From CAWJJM01 sp963843275 (GTDB taxonomy: Bacteria > Acidobacteriota > Thermoanaerobaculia > Multivoradales > JBCCEF01): DNA of 64,000 nucleotides. Shown piece by piece: positions 33,156 to 44,124 of this stretch (the stretch's first letter is position 1; the number at the start of each line of letters is the position of its first letter). The notes beneath the pieces are model-generated. The model was not told the origin of the DNA and made no database searches. It saw only the letters and a program-made list of their open reading frames with translations. The stretch spans positions 124,001 through 188,000 of the forward strand of contig CAWJJM010000004.1 of the NCBI GenBank assembly GCA_963843275.1, in the 5' to 3' direction. A program made the translations under genes and the position numbers.

Positions 33156-35219
33156 ATGAAGACCTGCCGGACCCTCGCCCTCGCCACCGTGGTCGTCGCC
33201 GCCCTCGCCGCCGCCGGGGCGGCGCCCGCCGCCGGCCCGGAGCAGCCGCTCGACGCGCTGCCGCAGACCCCCAGCCTCGACGTCGCCTCGATGGACCGCT
33301 CGGTCGACCCGTGCGTCGACTTCTACCGCTACTCCTGCGGCGGCTGGATCGAGCACAACCCGATCCCGGCGGACAAGTCGAGCTGGAGCCAGTACGGGAA
33401 GCTGTACCAGGAGAACCAGGCCTACCTGTGGGGGCTGCTCGAGGCGGCGGCGGAACCGCGCGCCGGCCGCCCCGCCGCCGAGGCCCAGCTCGGCGACTAC
33501 TTCGCCGCCTGCATGGACGAGACGGCGGTCGAGGCGGCCGGGACGCAGCCGATCGCCGCCGACCTGGCGGCGATCGACGCCCTGGCCGCGAAGGCGGAGC
33601 TGCCGGCCCTGGTGGCGCGCCTGCAGATGGGCATCGGCGACCGCGGCATGCTGTTCGGCTTCGGGTCCGGCCAGGACTTCGGCGACGCCACCGAGGTGAT
33701 CGCCCAGGCCGGCGCCGGCGGCCTGGGGCTGCCGGACCGCGACGACTACCTCGACACCGACGACCGTTCCAAGGAGGTCCGCCAGCGCTACGTCGAGCAC
33801 GTCGCCGCCCTGCTCGGGCTGCTCGGCGAGGAGGCGGGCCGGGCGGCGGCCGACGCCCACACCGTGATGGCGATGGAGACGACGCTGGCCGCCGCCTCGC
33901 TCACCCGGGTGGAGCGCCGTGACCCGGCGAAGATCTACCACCGCATGGCGCCGGCCGAGCTGCAGGCGCTGACCCCCTCGTTCGACTGGTCGGCCTACCT
34001 GGCCGCCGCCGGGGTGCCCGACGTGGCGGCGGTCAACGTCGCGCAGCCCGACTTCTACCGCGCCCTCGACGGGCTGCTCACCGACAAGAGCCTGGCCGAC
34101 TGGAAGACCTACCTGCGCTGGCACCTGGTCGACGCCGCGGCGCCCTACCTGTCGCCGCCCTTCGTCGCGGCCGACTTCGACTTCTACCGCCGCTTCCTGC
34201 GCGGCGTCGAGGGGATGGAGCCGCGCTGGCAGCGCTGCGTCGGCCTCGCCGACCGCGACCTCGGCGAGTCGCTGGGGCGCCTGTTCGTCGAGCACACCTT
34301 CAGCCCCGCCACCAAGGGCGCGGTGGAGACCATGGTGCGCACCATCGAGGCGGTGATGGCCGAGCGCATCGCGGCGCTGGACTGGATGGGGCCGGCCACC
34401 AAGGAGCAGGCCCTTGCCAAGCTCGACGCGATGCGCAACAAGGTCGGCTACCCGGCCCACTGGCGCGACTACGGCCCGATCCGCATCGCCCGCGACGACT
34501 TCTTCGGCGACGTCGTGCGGGCGCGCTGCTTCGAGAGCCGGCGCCAGCTCGCCAAGATCGGCCGCCCGGTCGACCGCGACGAGTGGGGGATGACGCCGCC
34601 CACCGTCAACGCCTACTACGACCCGTCGATGAACGACATGAACTTCCCCGCCGGGGTGCTGCAGCCGCCGCTCTACGACCCGCGCTCCGACGCGGCGCCG
34701 AACTACGGAGACACCGGCGGCACCATCGGCCACGAGCTCACCCACGGCTTCGACGACGAGGGCAGCCGCTTCGACGCCGGCGGCGACCTGCGCGACTGGT
34801 GGACGCCCGAGGACCGCGCCGCCTTCGAGCAGCGCGCCCAGTGCGTCGTCGACCAGTACGCCGAGTACACCGTGGTCGACGACATCAAGATCAACAGCCG
34901 GCTGACCGAGGGCGAGGACCTCGCCGACCTCGGCGGCGAGCTCCTCGCCTACCAGGCGTGGAAGCAGGCGACCGCCGGCGAGGACCTGCAACCGCGCGAC
35001 GGCCTCACCCCCGACCAACGCTTCTTCGTCGGCTTCGCCCAGTGGGCCTGCGGCGACGAACGGCCCGAGACCAAGCGGCTGCGCGCCCGCACCAATCCGC
35101 ACTCGCCCGCCGAGTACCGCATCAACGGCGTGGTCGCCAACATGCCCGCGTTCGCCCACGCCTTCTCCTGCAGGCCCGGCCAACCGATGGTGCGCGCCGA
35201 CGTCTGCCGCGTCTGGTAG
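33156..35219 (+). CDS. Secreted M13 zinc metallopeptidase (neprilysin-like)
   Basis: 687 residues with a signal peptide (LALATVVVAALAAAGAAPAAG). It starts with the M13 N-terminal signature VDPCVDFYRYSCGGWIEHN. The catalytic block holds NAYYDPSMNDMNFPAG, the zinc motif IGHELTHGFDDEGSRFD (HExxH) and EGEDLADLGGELLAYQAW (the third ligand Glu in ExxxD). All catalytic residues are intact. M13 enzymes cleave small extracellular peptides, so this is likely involved in peptide scavenging. The ATG at 33156 is preferred to a second one at 33120 because the hydrophobic signal begins directly after it. Length is typical. Confidence 0.95.
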   Translation: MKTCRTLALATVVVAALAAAGAAPAAGPEQPLDALPQTPSLDVASMDRSVDPCVDFYRYSCGGWIEHNPIPADKSSWSQYGKLYQENQAYLWGLLEAAAEPRAGRPAAEAQLGDYFAACMDETAVEAAGTQPIAADLAAIDALAAKAELPALVARLQMGIGDRGMLFGFGSGQDFGDATEVIAQAGAGGLGLPDRDDYLDTDDRSKEVRQRYVEHVAALLGLLGEEAGRAAADAHTVMAMETTLAAASLTRVERRDPAKIYHRMAPAELQALTPSFDWSAYLAAAGVPDVAAVNVAQPDFYRALDGLLTDKSLADWKTYLRWHLVDAAAPYLSPPFVAADFDFYRRFLRGVEGMEPRWQRCVGLADRDLGESLGRLFVEHTFSPATKGAVETMVRTIEAVMAERIAALDWMGPATKEQALAKLDAMRNKVGYPAHWRDYGPIRIARDDFFGDVVRARCFESRRQLAKIGRPVDRDEWGMTPPTVNAYYDPSMNDMNFPAGVLQPPLYDPRSDAAPNYGDTGGTIGHELTHGFDDEGSRFDAGGDLRDWWTPEDRAAFEQRAQCVVDQYAEYTVVDDIKINSRLTEGEDLADLGGELLAYQAWKQATAGEDLQPRDGLTPDQRFFVGFAQWACGDERPETKRLRARTNPHSPAEYRINGVVANMPAFAHAFSCRPGQPMVRADVCRVW

Positions 35220-35435
35220 GGGCGGCGGGCGTCCCCGACCCGGAGCTTTGAGAACGGCTGAGGAGCTTCCTGATCCCTCTTGAGGCCGCGGACCCGCCGC
35301 TGCGCGCACCATCGGGTGCACCAGGACCCGACGGCCGGCGCGTCCCGCGGCGGCCCTCGGGAGTCCGCCGCTGTCCCGGCCGCCCCGCGGATGAGCCGTG
35401 GGAGACGGGGGTGGCACCACCTCGAGGAGGTCTCG

Positions 35436-35786
35436 ATGCGTCACAGGAGAAACGGTCTCTGGTCCCTCGCGCTGCTGTCGGCTGTGCTCGTCGCCCTGTG
35501 GGCGCCGCTCGCCCTCGCCGCGCCGGGCCGTGGCGAAGCGCCCGCCGGCGTCGACACGGTCGCCGCGGCGTGGAGCGGCCTGCAGGCGACGGTCGCCGGC
35601 TGGCTCGGAGCGCTCGGCGTCGGCCCGGGTCTCGGCACGGTGAGCGCCGCCGGCGGCCCCGACTGGGACCCCAACGGGGAGCCCAACCAGCTCGGCTCCA
35701 CGCTCGACCCGGACGGCAACAAGGTCGGACCCGCCCTCGATCCCAACGGCAACCACCTCGGTTCGACGCTCGACCCGGACGGCTAG
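35436..35786 (+). CDS. Small secreted protein with DPDG/DPNG repeats
   Basis: 116 residues. Signal peptide (LWSLALLSAVLVALWAPLAL...), then an Ala/Gly-rich helix, then ~45 residues of tandem repeats with PNQLGSTLDPDGNKVGPALD, a second DPNGNHLG and a final LGSTLDPDG. The D-P-D-G units recall calcium-binding or beta-turn repeats such as thrombospondin type-3 loops, but a Ca2+ role is only suggested. It ends abruptly without an anchor. The ATG at 35436 follows CGAGGAGGTCTCG. A GC-rich hairpin follows the stop. No family recognised; it sits between an M13 peptidase and a wHTH-TPR regulator. Confidence 0.65.
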   Translation: MRHRRNGLWSLALLSAVLVALWAPLALAAPGRGEAPAGVDTVAAAWSGLQATVAGWLGALGVGPGLGTVSAAGGPDWDPNGEPNQLGSTLDPDGNKVGPALDPNGNHLGSTLDPDG

Positions 35787-35791
35787 TCGGG

Positions 35792-35818
35792 CCCCGCAGC
35801 CGGCCGGCCGGTGCGGGG
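35792..35818 (+). terminator. GC-rich hairpin after the DPDG-repeat gene
   Basis: CCCCGCA...TGCGGGG arms around a self-complementary CCGG-rich core, 6 nt after the stop at 35786. No T-tract follows. Confidence 0.4.
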
Positions 35819-35955
35819 GAGGCTCCCTCCTCCGCCCGCCGGCCCGCTGCCCCCCCGGCCCGCCGGCCGGCGCAACCCCCGGCGCCACTCCCCTCCGGGC
35901 CGGCGCCGACCCCAGCCTCGCTCCCGTCCCGGCCGGCGCCCCGGGAGCGGGCGCC

Positions 35956-37826
35956 GTGACCCCCGCCGCGGACCCCGCCCGCCGGAGCCGCTTCCTCGCC
36001 TTCGCCGGCTTCCGGGTGGACACGCTCGGCCGCAAGCTCTACCGCGGCGCCGAGGCCGTGCGCGTCACGCCCCGGATCTTCGATCTGCTGCTCGCCTTCC
36101 TCGAACGGCCGGGCGCGGTCCTCACCCGCGACGAGCTCCTCGACGCGGTGTGGGGCGAGAGCATCGTCGAGGACGCCAACCTCACCCAGAGCGTCTTCGT
36201 CCTGCGGCGGATCCTCGGCGACGACGCGCAGGACCAGGCGTTCATCGTCACCGAGAGCGGGGTCGGGTACCGCTTCGTCCGCGAGGTGCGCGCCGTCGAG
36301 CCGGCCGCCGCCGGGGGGGTGGCCGGTCCGGATCCCGACCGTCGCCCCCGGCCGCGGCGGCGCGCGGCGCTGCGCCTCGGGCTCGCCGCCGGCGCGCTCG
36401 CCGCCGCTGCGCTGGCCGCCGTCCTGCTGCGGCCCGCCGGCCGCTCCGCGCCGCCGCCGCCCGACCCCGGCGAGCTGCGGACGTTGGCCGTCCTGCCGTT
36501 CGAGGTGCCCGCCGGCACCGCCTCGCCCGCCGCCGGCCTCGCCCTCGCGCGCGCCCTCGCGCCCCGTCTGGCGCAGCGCTACGCGGTCGCGCCGCTCGGC
36601 ACGGTCCTCGACTACCTGCGGCCGCAGGCGGACCCGGCCGACCTCGGCCGCCGGCTACGCGTCGACGCCGTCCTCACCGGCGCGCTGCGCCGGGACGGCG
36701 ACACGGCGCGGGCGGAGGTCCGGCTGATCTCCAGCCGCGACGGCGCGACCCTGCGCACCTGGTCGTTCGGCGCCCCGGCGGGGAGCGAGCCCGGCCAGCT
36801 CCAGGACGCCGTGGTCTCCGGCGTGATGGCCTCGCTGGCCCCGGGCATCGGCCCGGCGACGGACGGGCCCCCGGACCTCGGCACCGCCAGCTTCCGCGCC
36901 TACGAGCAGGTCGTCATGGGCCTCTACCAGCTGTCGCGGCGCGACGCCGCCGGGCTGACGGCGGCGCAGGCCTCGTTCGCCGCGGCGCTCGACGAGGACC
37001 CCGGCTACGCGGCGGCATGGTCGGGACTGGCCGACGCCGAGTTCCTGCTCGGCACCTACTGGCTCGGCGAGCTGCCGGCGCGCGAGCGCTTCCGGCGCGC
37101 CGACGACGCCGCGAAGCACGCCCTCGCCATCGACCCCGGACTGCCCGAGCCGCACCTGATCCTCGGCATGCTGGCGCTGCAGTGGGCCCTCGATCCCGCC
37201 GCCGCGGGGCGCCACTTCCAGCGCGCGCTGGAGCTCGGGCCCGAGCTCGCGCAGACCCACCACTGGGCCGCCTTCTTCCTGCTCGCGGAGGGACGCCCCG
37301 AAGCGGCGCGCAGCCGCCTGGCCCGAGCCCGCGAGCTCGACCCGCTGTCGCTGATCGTGCGCTCGGCCGAGGCGGCCTTCGCCTTCTACGCCGGGCGCTA
37401 CGAAGAGGCCGTGGCGACCTGCGACCGGGTGCTGGAGGTGCAGGACGGGTTCGGCCGCGCCCATCTGACCCGCGGGCTGGCGCTGGAGCAGCTCGGCCGC
37501 TTCGCCGCGGCCGACGCCGCCCTGCGGCGCGCCGCGCAGAGCCTCGGCGAGACCGACGAGGTGCGCAGCGCCCGGGCCCACCTGGCGGGCGCGGCCGGCC
37601 AGACGCGCCTGTGGCGGGAGCGGACCGCGCAGCTCGCCGACGCCTCCCCCTACCTGCGCGCCGTGGCGCTGGCGGGAGGGGGGAGAGCGACGCGGCGATG
37701 CGCGCGATGCGGCGCGCCGTGGCGCGCCGCGAGGTCATGGTCTGGGCCTTGCGCTACGACCCCCGCCTGCGCGAGCTCCGCCAGCGCCCCGACTACGCCG
37801 CCCTGCTCCGCTCGCTCCATCTCTGA
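35956..37826 (+). CDS. Winged-helix transcription factor with TM segment and TPRs (CadC-like), frameshifted
   Basis: Membrane-bound one-component regulator, 623 residues after correction. Residues ~15-105 are an OmpR-type winged helix (VRVTPRIFDLLLAFLERPGA, LTQSVFVLRRILGDDAQDQA, ESGVGYRFVREV). A single helix (LRLGLAAGALAAAALAAVLL) follows, then an enzyme-like LRTLAVLPFEV domain, then TPR units (EPHLILGMLALQWALDPAAA, LGRFAAADAALRRAA). The frame is lost in a G6 run at 37678-37683: seven G would continue into MRAMRRAVARREVMVWALRY and end at 37826. The corrected length is an exact multiple of three. Signal sensed unknown. GTG start; no clear Shine-Dalgarno. Confidence 0.8.
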
Positions 37827-37853
37827 CCGGGGGCCCGACGGCCGCCCGCCGCC

Positions 37854-39305
37854 TCACTCCACCCCCTCCTCGACCATCGCCTCCGCGACGACCAGCTCCT
37901 GGAGGTGCTCCTCCTCGCCCGGCACGCGGCGCTTCCAGGAGCCGCGCAGGAACCAGCCGACGGCGATCACCCCGGCGGCGACGTTCGACAGGGCGAACGC
38001 CCACCAGATCCCCCGCGGCCCCAGCGGCGAGCGCTCGGCGAGAGCGTAGGCGAGCGGGAAGCGCAGCACCCACAACGAGACGATCGCCAGGACCATCGCC
38101 ACCACCGTGTTGCCGGCGCCCCGGAAGACGCCGTTGAGCACCAGCTGCACGCCGATGAAACCGAAGGTCAGGGCCATGATGCGCAGGAAGTCCGCGCCCA
38201 TCTCCACCACCGCCGGCGCGCCGGGGATGAAGGCGGCGGTCAGCGGCCGGGCGAGGGCGAAGATCGCCACCCCCGCCGCCGAGAGCGCCACGAAGCCGAG
38301 CGCGGTGCCGACCCGGGCGACGCGCAGGGCGCGGTCGAGGCGGCCGGCGCCGACGTTCTGCCCGACCATGGTGGACGCCGCCATCGACAGCCCCAGCCCC
38401 GGGATGATGACGAAGCCCAGGATGCGTGTGCCGATGCCGTAGGCCGCCACCACGTCACGCCCGAAGCCGGCCACCAGGAAGGCCATCATCGCCATCCCCA
38501 GCGCGCGGGTGGACTGCTCCACCGAGGCCGGCAGGCCCAGGCGCACGAGGCGGCGGACCAGCGCCGGCTCGGGGACCAGGCGCTGGCCGCGCAGGCTGAC
38601 CCCGTAGCGCCCGCTGGCCAGCATCGCCACCCCCACCGCGGTGGCCAGGCCCTGGGTGAAGACCGTGGCCAGCGCCGCGCCGGCCACCCCCATCGCCGGC
38701 ACCGGCCCCCAGCCGAGGATGAACAGCGGGTCGAGCAGGAAGTTGAGCAGCACCGTGCCGGCGACGATGAACATCGGCGTGCGCACGTCGCCCACCCCGC
38801 GCATCAGCGACTGGAAGACGAAGTACGCGAAGACGAAGACCAGCCCGAGGAACGAGATGCGCAGGTACGACACGGCCAGCGGCAGGGTCTCGGGCCCCGC
38901 TCCCATCGCCCGCATCACGCCGCCGGCCGCGGCGTAGCCGAGCGCCGACAGCGCCAGCGCGATCAGCACCACCAGGCTCATCGTCTGCGCCGCCACCCGG
39001 TCGACCTCGGGCCGGTCGCCGCGGCCGGCCGACTGGGCCACCAGGATGGTGCCGGCGATCCCGATGCCGCCCCCCAGCGAGATGAGCAGGAAGATCACCG
39101 GAAAGCTCAGCGAGACCGCGGCCACCGCCGCCGCCCCCAGCCGCCCCACCCAGAAGGTGTCGACGAGCTGGTAGACGGTCTGCAGCACGTTGGCGGCCAC
39201 GATCGGCCCGGCCAGACGGACCAGGGTGCGGAGGATCGGGCCTTCGGTCAGGGTCTGCGGCGGGCGGGGCAGGGCGGGCTCCTCGCGGTCTGCGCGGTGG
39301 CCCAC
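37854..39305 (-). CDS. MATE family efflux transporter
   Basis: Twelve-helix multidrug and toxin extrusion transporter, about 483 residues. Recognisable from LVRLAGPIVAANVLQTVYQL (helix 1) with VDTFWVGRLGAAAVAAVSLS, the TMVGQNVGAGRLDRALRVAR segment repeating the first-half VAQSAGRG loop, and a pseudo-two-fold of six-helix halves. It moves cationic compounds out against Na+ or H+. The start is uncertain: a GTG at 39305 and a TTG at 39317 are possible, neither with a Shine-Dalgarno. The C-terminal tail is highly acidic (EEEHLQELVVAEAMVEEGVE). Convergent with the wHTH-TPR gene, divergent from the PHP gene. Confidence 0.9.
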   Translation of the reverse strand: MGHRADREEPALPRPPQTLTEGPILRTLVRLAGPIVAANVLQTVYQLVDTFWVGRLGAAAVAAVSLSFPVIFLLISLGGGIGIAGTILVAQSAGRGDRPEVDRVAAQTMSLVVLIALALSALGYAAAGGVMRAMGAGPETLPLAVSYLRISFLGLVFVFAYFVFQSLMRGVGDVRTPMFIVAGTVLLNFLLDPLFILGWGPVPAMGVAGAALATVFTQGLATAVGVAMLASGRYGVSLRGQRLVPEPALVRRLVRLGLPASVEQSTRALGMAMMAFLVAGFGRDVVAAYGIGTRILGFVIIPGLGLSMAASTMVGQNVGAGRLDRALRVARVGTALGFVALSAAGVAIFALARPLTAAFIPGAPAVVEMGADFLRIMALTFGFIGVQLVLNGVFRGAGNTVVAMVLAIVSLWVLRFPLAYALAERSPLGPRGIWWAFALSNVAAGVIAVGWFLRGSWKRRVPGEEEHLQELVVAEAMVEEGVE

Positions 39306-39434
39306 GGAGGCCAGCAAGGGCGCTGCCAGCCGCCTCCGGCGTCACCGCGCCGCGACCCCTTCCTTGCCGCTTCGTCACCGGGAGGCTACGCCGCCTTCAC
39401 GCCGCCGGTGCAGGCTGTCGACGGGAGGAAGCGC

Positions 39435-40345
39435 ATGCGCCTCAAGAGGATGGACCTGCACGTCCACTCGTCGTTCTCGAGCGAGGAGGTGCCCGGGCTG
39501 GAGGGGGTGACCTTCTCCCCCCGCGAGTCGCCGGAGGAGATCTACCGGCTCGCCAAGGCGCGGGGCATGGACTACGTGACGATCACCGACCACGACACCG
39601 TCGACGGCTGCCTCGCCTTCCTCGCCGCCCACCCCGGGGTCGACGACTTCGTGGTCGGCGAGGAAGTGTCGACCGAGCTGCCGATCTCCGGCCTCACCGT
39701 CCACGTCAACGTGTACGGGCACGGGCCGGCTCAGCACGCCGACCTGCAGCGCCTCCGGCCGAGCGCCTTCGACGTCGTGCGGTACTGCCTCGACGCGGGG
39801 CTGTTCTGCTGCTGGAACCACCCGATCTACCGCGAGAATCTCTCCCGCATCGAGGCCGAGGAGTTCACCCGGCTGCTCGACCTGGCGCCGGTGCTCGAGG
39901 TGCGCAACGGCACCCGCGCCCAGGTCCTCAACGTCCTCGCCGAGGAGCTCGCCCTCGGCGCCCGCAAGCCGGTGCAGGGAGGCTCGGACACCCACATCGG
40001 CCACGTGGGCGAGGTCTACACCGCGGTGCCCTGCGACGACCTGGGAGGCTTCTTCGCCGGCATCCTCGAGCGCCGCGCCACCGTCGTCGGCGCGCACTCG
40101 ACGCCGCGCAACTTCCTGCTCCACGTCTACCGAAGCGCCTCCCGCAAGGTGCTCGCGGACCAGCTCGCGGCCTCCTCGTCGGCCCTCCAGCGGCTGCGCC
40201 TGCGCGCGATCGGAATGGCCGCCCGGGCCTTCGGCCCGCTGTGGTGCGCCGCCACTTCGCCGGCCAGCTCGACCTGGCGCGCGAGGCACTCAGCGAGCTG
40301 CCCCGCCTGGCCCGGGTTCCGTCGACGCTGCTCGACGCCGCCTGA
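39435..40345 (+). CDS. PHP-domain metal-dependent phosphoesterase, frameshifted near the end
   Basis: 303 residues when corrected. PHP motifs are complete: MDLHVHSSFSSEE (HxH), TITDHDTVDGC (DHD), CCWNHPIYRENLS (H), and GGSDTHIGHVGEVYTAVP (SDxH). It is related to PolX/YciV-like phosphoesterases, possibly acting on nucleotides or sugar phosphates. The first frame ends in non-coding sequence at WCAATSPASSTW; inserting one G near 40241 continues it as VVRRHFAGQLDLAREALSEL and stops at 40345. The ATG at 39435 follows GGGAGGAAGCGC. Convergent with the DUF11-like gene, 26 nt away. Confidence 0.82.
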
Positions 40346-40371
40346 CCCGGCCGCGCCGTCCGCGCCCCGCG

Positions 40372-43300
40372 CTACCCTCCGAGCGTCCGGAGGCGTCCCC
40401 AGCCGAGAAGAGCCAGGGCGCCGGCGAGCAGCAGCAGGCCCCAACCGCCCAGGGCGGGGATCTCGACGAGGTTCGCGGTCACCTCCAGGCTGGCCGTGGC
40501 GGGACCGCTCGAGCCCAGCGAGGACGTCAGCTCGCCGCTGGTGTTGACGAACGTGCCCGCCGCGAGTCCGGCGACGTCGACCTGCACCGTGCAGGAAGCG
40601 CCGGCGGCCACCGTCCCGCCGCTCAGCGCCACCGTCCCCGTCCCGGCGACCGCCGTGACCGTGCCACCGCACGTGGAGGCCGCGGCGGGCGGCGTGGCGA
40701 CGACGACCCCGGCGGGCAGCGCGTCGGTGAACGCGAGGCCGGTCGCGGCGAGGGCGTTCGCGGTGTTGTCGATCGTGAAGACCAGCGTGCTGACCTGTGA
40801 GCTGAGGATCGAGGCGGGGACGAAGGCCTTGCTGAACAGCGGCGCCGGCTCGATCTCGAGGTCGTCCGCCGCGGGCGCACCCGCCTGCACGCCGTTGCTG
40901 CTCACCGGGCTGGTGACGTTGGCGTAGGTCCCCGGCGCGGCATCGGCCGGAACCTGCACGGTCACCGGTACCTCGCACGAGGCACCCGCCGCGAGGCTGC
41001 CGCCGGTCAGGCTGATCACCGAGGTGCCCGCGAGCGTGGACCCGACGCCGCACACGTTGACCGCCGGCAGGCCGACGGCCACCAGGCCGGGAAGCACCGC
41101 ATCGAAGATCGTCGGCGAAGGCGAGCCCGGAGACCGCCGTGCCGGCGCTGAGGTTGGTGAGGGTGAAGGTCAGCGCCACGGTCCCGCCGGCGCCGGTCGG
41201 GCCGGCGAAGACTTGGTCAGCTCGACGCCGGCCACGTGAAGCGCGCGCTGGCCGGTGGATGCGGTGACCCCGACGCCGTCCAGCGTGCCGGTGAGCTCAC
41301 TGGTGGTGTTGAGGTAGCTGCTGGTCGCCGCGGCGGCCGGGCACCTGGACGGTGACCGAGAAGGTGCACGAGGAGGCCGGGGCGAGGCTGGCGCCGCTGA
41401 CGGTGAGCAGGCCGGAGCCGGAGATCGTCGAGCCGGCGCCGCAGAAGCCGCTCGCCGGGAGCCCGGCCGCCACGAGCCCCTGAGCGTCGCATCGAGGTCG
41501 TCGCTGAAGGCAGGCCGGTGGCCGCCGCGGTGGGGTGACAGTTGGTCAGCGTGAACCGCAGCGTCGCCGTCGCCCCGGGCCCGACCGGGTCGTCGGTGAA
41601 GTCCTTGGTGATCGTCAGCGGATCGAGCACCCCAGGGTGTCGCGCGGCGCCGGCCCAGGGCCACGGGACTGCCGTCGAAGGCGGCGGCAGGGAGCTGGTG
41701 CGGTTGGGGTGGCACCGGCCGGGGCCGCCGCCGGCAGCTGCAGCACGACGTCGAAGGTGCACACTGCGACGAGGGGGCCAGCGGCCCCCGGTGAAGACAG
41801 CACGTGGTGCCGGCCAGAGCTCGAACCCGCGCCGCAGGGCTCCTGGGCAGCCCGGCCGGCGTCAGCCCGCGGAGGGTCGCGTCGAGGTCGTCGGTGAAGG
41901 TCGCGCCGGTGACGGTGGCCATCGTGCTGAGGTTCTGGAGCGTGAACCGAGGGTCACCGTGCCGCCGGGGAACGCCGGGTCGTCGGTGAAGGACTTGCGA
42001 AGCTGAGCCCGGCCACCTCGAGGTCGTCGGCCGCCGGCGGGCCTCCACCGTCTGTCCGCCCGAGATGCCGGCGACCGTCGCTGGTGATGTTCGTGTAGGC
42101 CCGGGCAGCGCGTCGACGGGGACCTGGACGTCACCTGGAAGGTGCAGGAGCTCGCCCCGGCGAGGCTGGCGCCGGTGACGCTCAGCACCTCATGCCGCTG
42201 ATCTGCGACGACGGCCCACAGAAGCCGTGGCCGGGAGCAGGTGGCCGTCAGGCCGGTGAGCGCGGCGCCGAGGTCGTCCGTGAAAGCGATGTCGTCGACT
42301 CCGGCGCCAGCCCGCCTCGCCGTGCGGAGGGTGAACTCCAGCGTCACCGAGTCGCCCCGGCAGCGTAGGGTCGTCGAGGAAGGACTTGGTCAGCGCGGAC
42401 CACCGAGCACCGTGAGGTCGTCGCTCGCCGGCGGTCCGGACCGTTATCGCGACCAGGGTCCGCTGACCCCGAGGTGGTGTTGATGTAGATGCCGCCCGGC
42501 AGCGTTACCGGGAGGTCCAAGGTCATCTGGAAGGTGCAGGATCCGTTACCCGCGAGAGCCATGCCGAGGAAGAGACGCACCCCGGAGCCGCCGACGAAGG
42601 ACGAGGTGGAGGACCCGCCGCAGTACCCGTTCGCCGGCCGGGTGGGCGGTCACTCCGCCGAGGAAGCCGAGGTCGTCGCTGAAGGAGGCGCCGGAGAGGG
42701 GGCTGGCGGAGGTGTTGACGAGGGTGAACTCCACGATCCACTGAATCGCCGCCCGAGACCGGGTCGGACAGGAACGTCTTGGTCAGCAGCGGCACCTTCC
42801 ACCGCCAGGGTGTCGAGGCCGGGGACCAGTGCGGGGCAGCCGCCACCGTGGCCTGACGTCGCTGGTGATGTTCGGGTAGAGCCCGGCGTCGCGTCTGCCG
42901 GGATCTCGACGTCGACGTCGAAGGTGCAGCTGCCCCCGGCGCAAGGACGCCCCCGGCGAGCGACAGCACGCTGGTGCCGGTCAGGGTCGAACCCGCGCCG
43001 CAGGGCTCGGTCGGCAGGGGCGGCACCGCCACCAGGCCGGAGAGCATGGCGTCGAGATCGTCGGTGAAGGCGATGCTGGTCGCGGCGAAGCTGCCGGTCG
43101 AAGTTGTGGAGGGTGAAGCGCAGGGGCAGCGTCGAGCCCGGGGGGAGCGGGTCGCCGACGAACTCCTTCTCGATCTGCCAGCGGGTCGATCGGCCGGTCA
43201 GCCCGGCCACCGCGAAGCCCGCCACGCCGCTCGAGGCACTCAGGTTCCCGGTGCGGTTGACGAGAGTCCCGGCCCCGGTGGCCTCGACGTCCAGCCCGAT

Positions 43301-44017
43301 CGTCGCAGGACGACTCGCCCCCATCGTTCCGTTGAATAGGCTCAACACGGTCGCGCCGATCGGGGCGGTGAGGGTTCCGCCGCAGGTGTTGACCGGTTCC
43401 GCGGATCGGCGACCTCGATCCCTCCGGGAAGGAAGTCGTTGAACTCGATGCTGTCCGCGGGCCCGCCGGGGTTGTCCAGCGTGAAAGTCAGCCGGCTCTT
43501 GGCGCCCACTTGCACCGCGCCCGGCGAGAGGTCTTTGGTGAAGCCGATCCGACCCTCGGCGACGACGAGGCTCGCCGCGGCGGGGCCGCTGTTGCCCGCA
43601 TCCGAGGTCAGGTCGCCGGACACGTTGTCGTGGGAGCCCCCGTGTTGCCGATCACGTCGACGGCCACCTGGCACGAGGAGAATGCGCCGACGCTGCCGCC
43701 GCTGAAGTCGATCGTGCCGCCCCCGGCCGCCGCGGCGACGACGCTCCGACGCCGCACGGCGACGTCGCACTCGGCGGGGAGGCCAGCACCACGTCCGCCG
43801 GCAGGTTGTCGACGAAGGCGAGGGCGGTGACCGGTGTGCCGCTGGCGTTGTCGATCTGGAAGATCAAGCGGCTGGCGCTGCCGGCTCCGATCGTCCCCGG
43901 CGAGAAGCTCTTCGAGAACGTCGGTTGGGCGAGCGCGGGGAGGGCCAGCAGCGAGGCGGCGCCGGCGACGAGGACGGGGACGAGCCGGCGGGTCCGGACG
44001 GAAAGCGGAAAGAACAT
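40372..44017 (-). CDS. Giant secreted DUF11-like repeat protein with IPTL-type sorting signal, heavily frameshifted
   Basis: A single large gene, about 1,200 residues, split across frames in this sequence. It starts at the ATG at 44017 with a signal peptide (VPVLVAGAASLLALPALAQP), then about nine tandem ~110-residue modules. Each opens like KSFSPGTIGAGSASRL or ITKDFTDDPVGPGATATL and continues with a conserved FxDxLP / GLTPAG ending. The C-terminal module and tail are intact and end VEIPALGGWGLLLLAGALAL, then GWGRLR, an IPTL-type CTERM sorting signal: motif, helix, basic end. Repeats are of the DUF11-like type seen in surface proteins. At least eight frame changes occur at ~41.1-43.8 kb, while flanks are clean. 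An assembly problem in repeats is more likely than decay. Confidence 0.8.
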
Positions 44018-44124
44018 CGGGAGCACCTCAGCGACGTGCAGCAGTCCCCTCGGATGGACGGGGACGGAGAGCCCGCGGCGGCGAACCGGAACGAAGGCCG
44101 CCGACGAGCGAAAGGAGAAAGTAA

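Noticed and set aside
35436..35786. CRISPR-like or regulatory DNA repeat
   Set aside because: Repeats are in frame in a gene with signal peptide and strong ribosome binding site.
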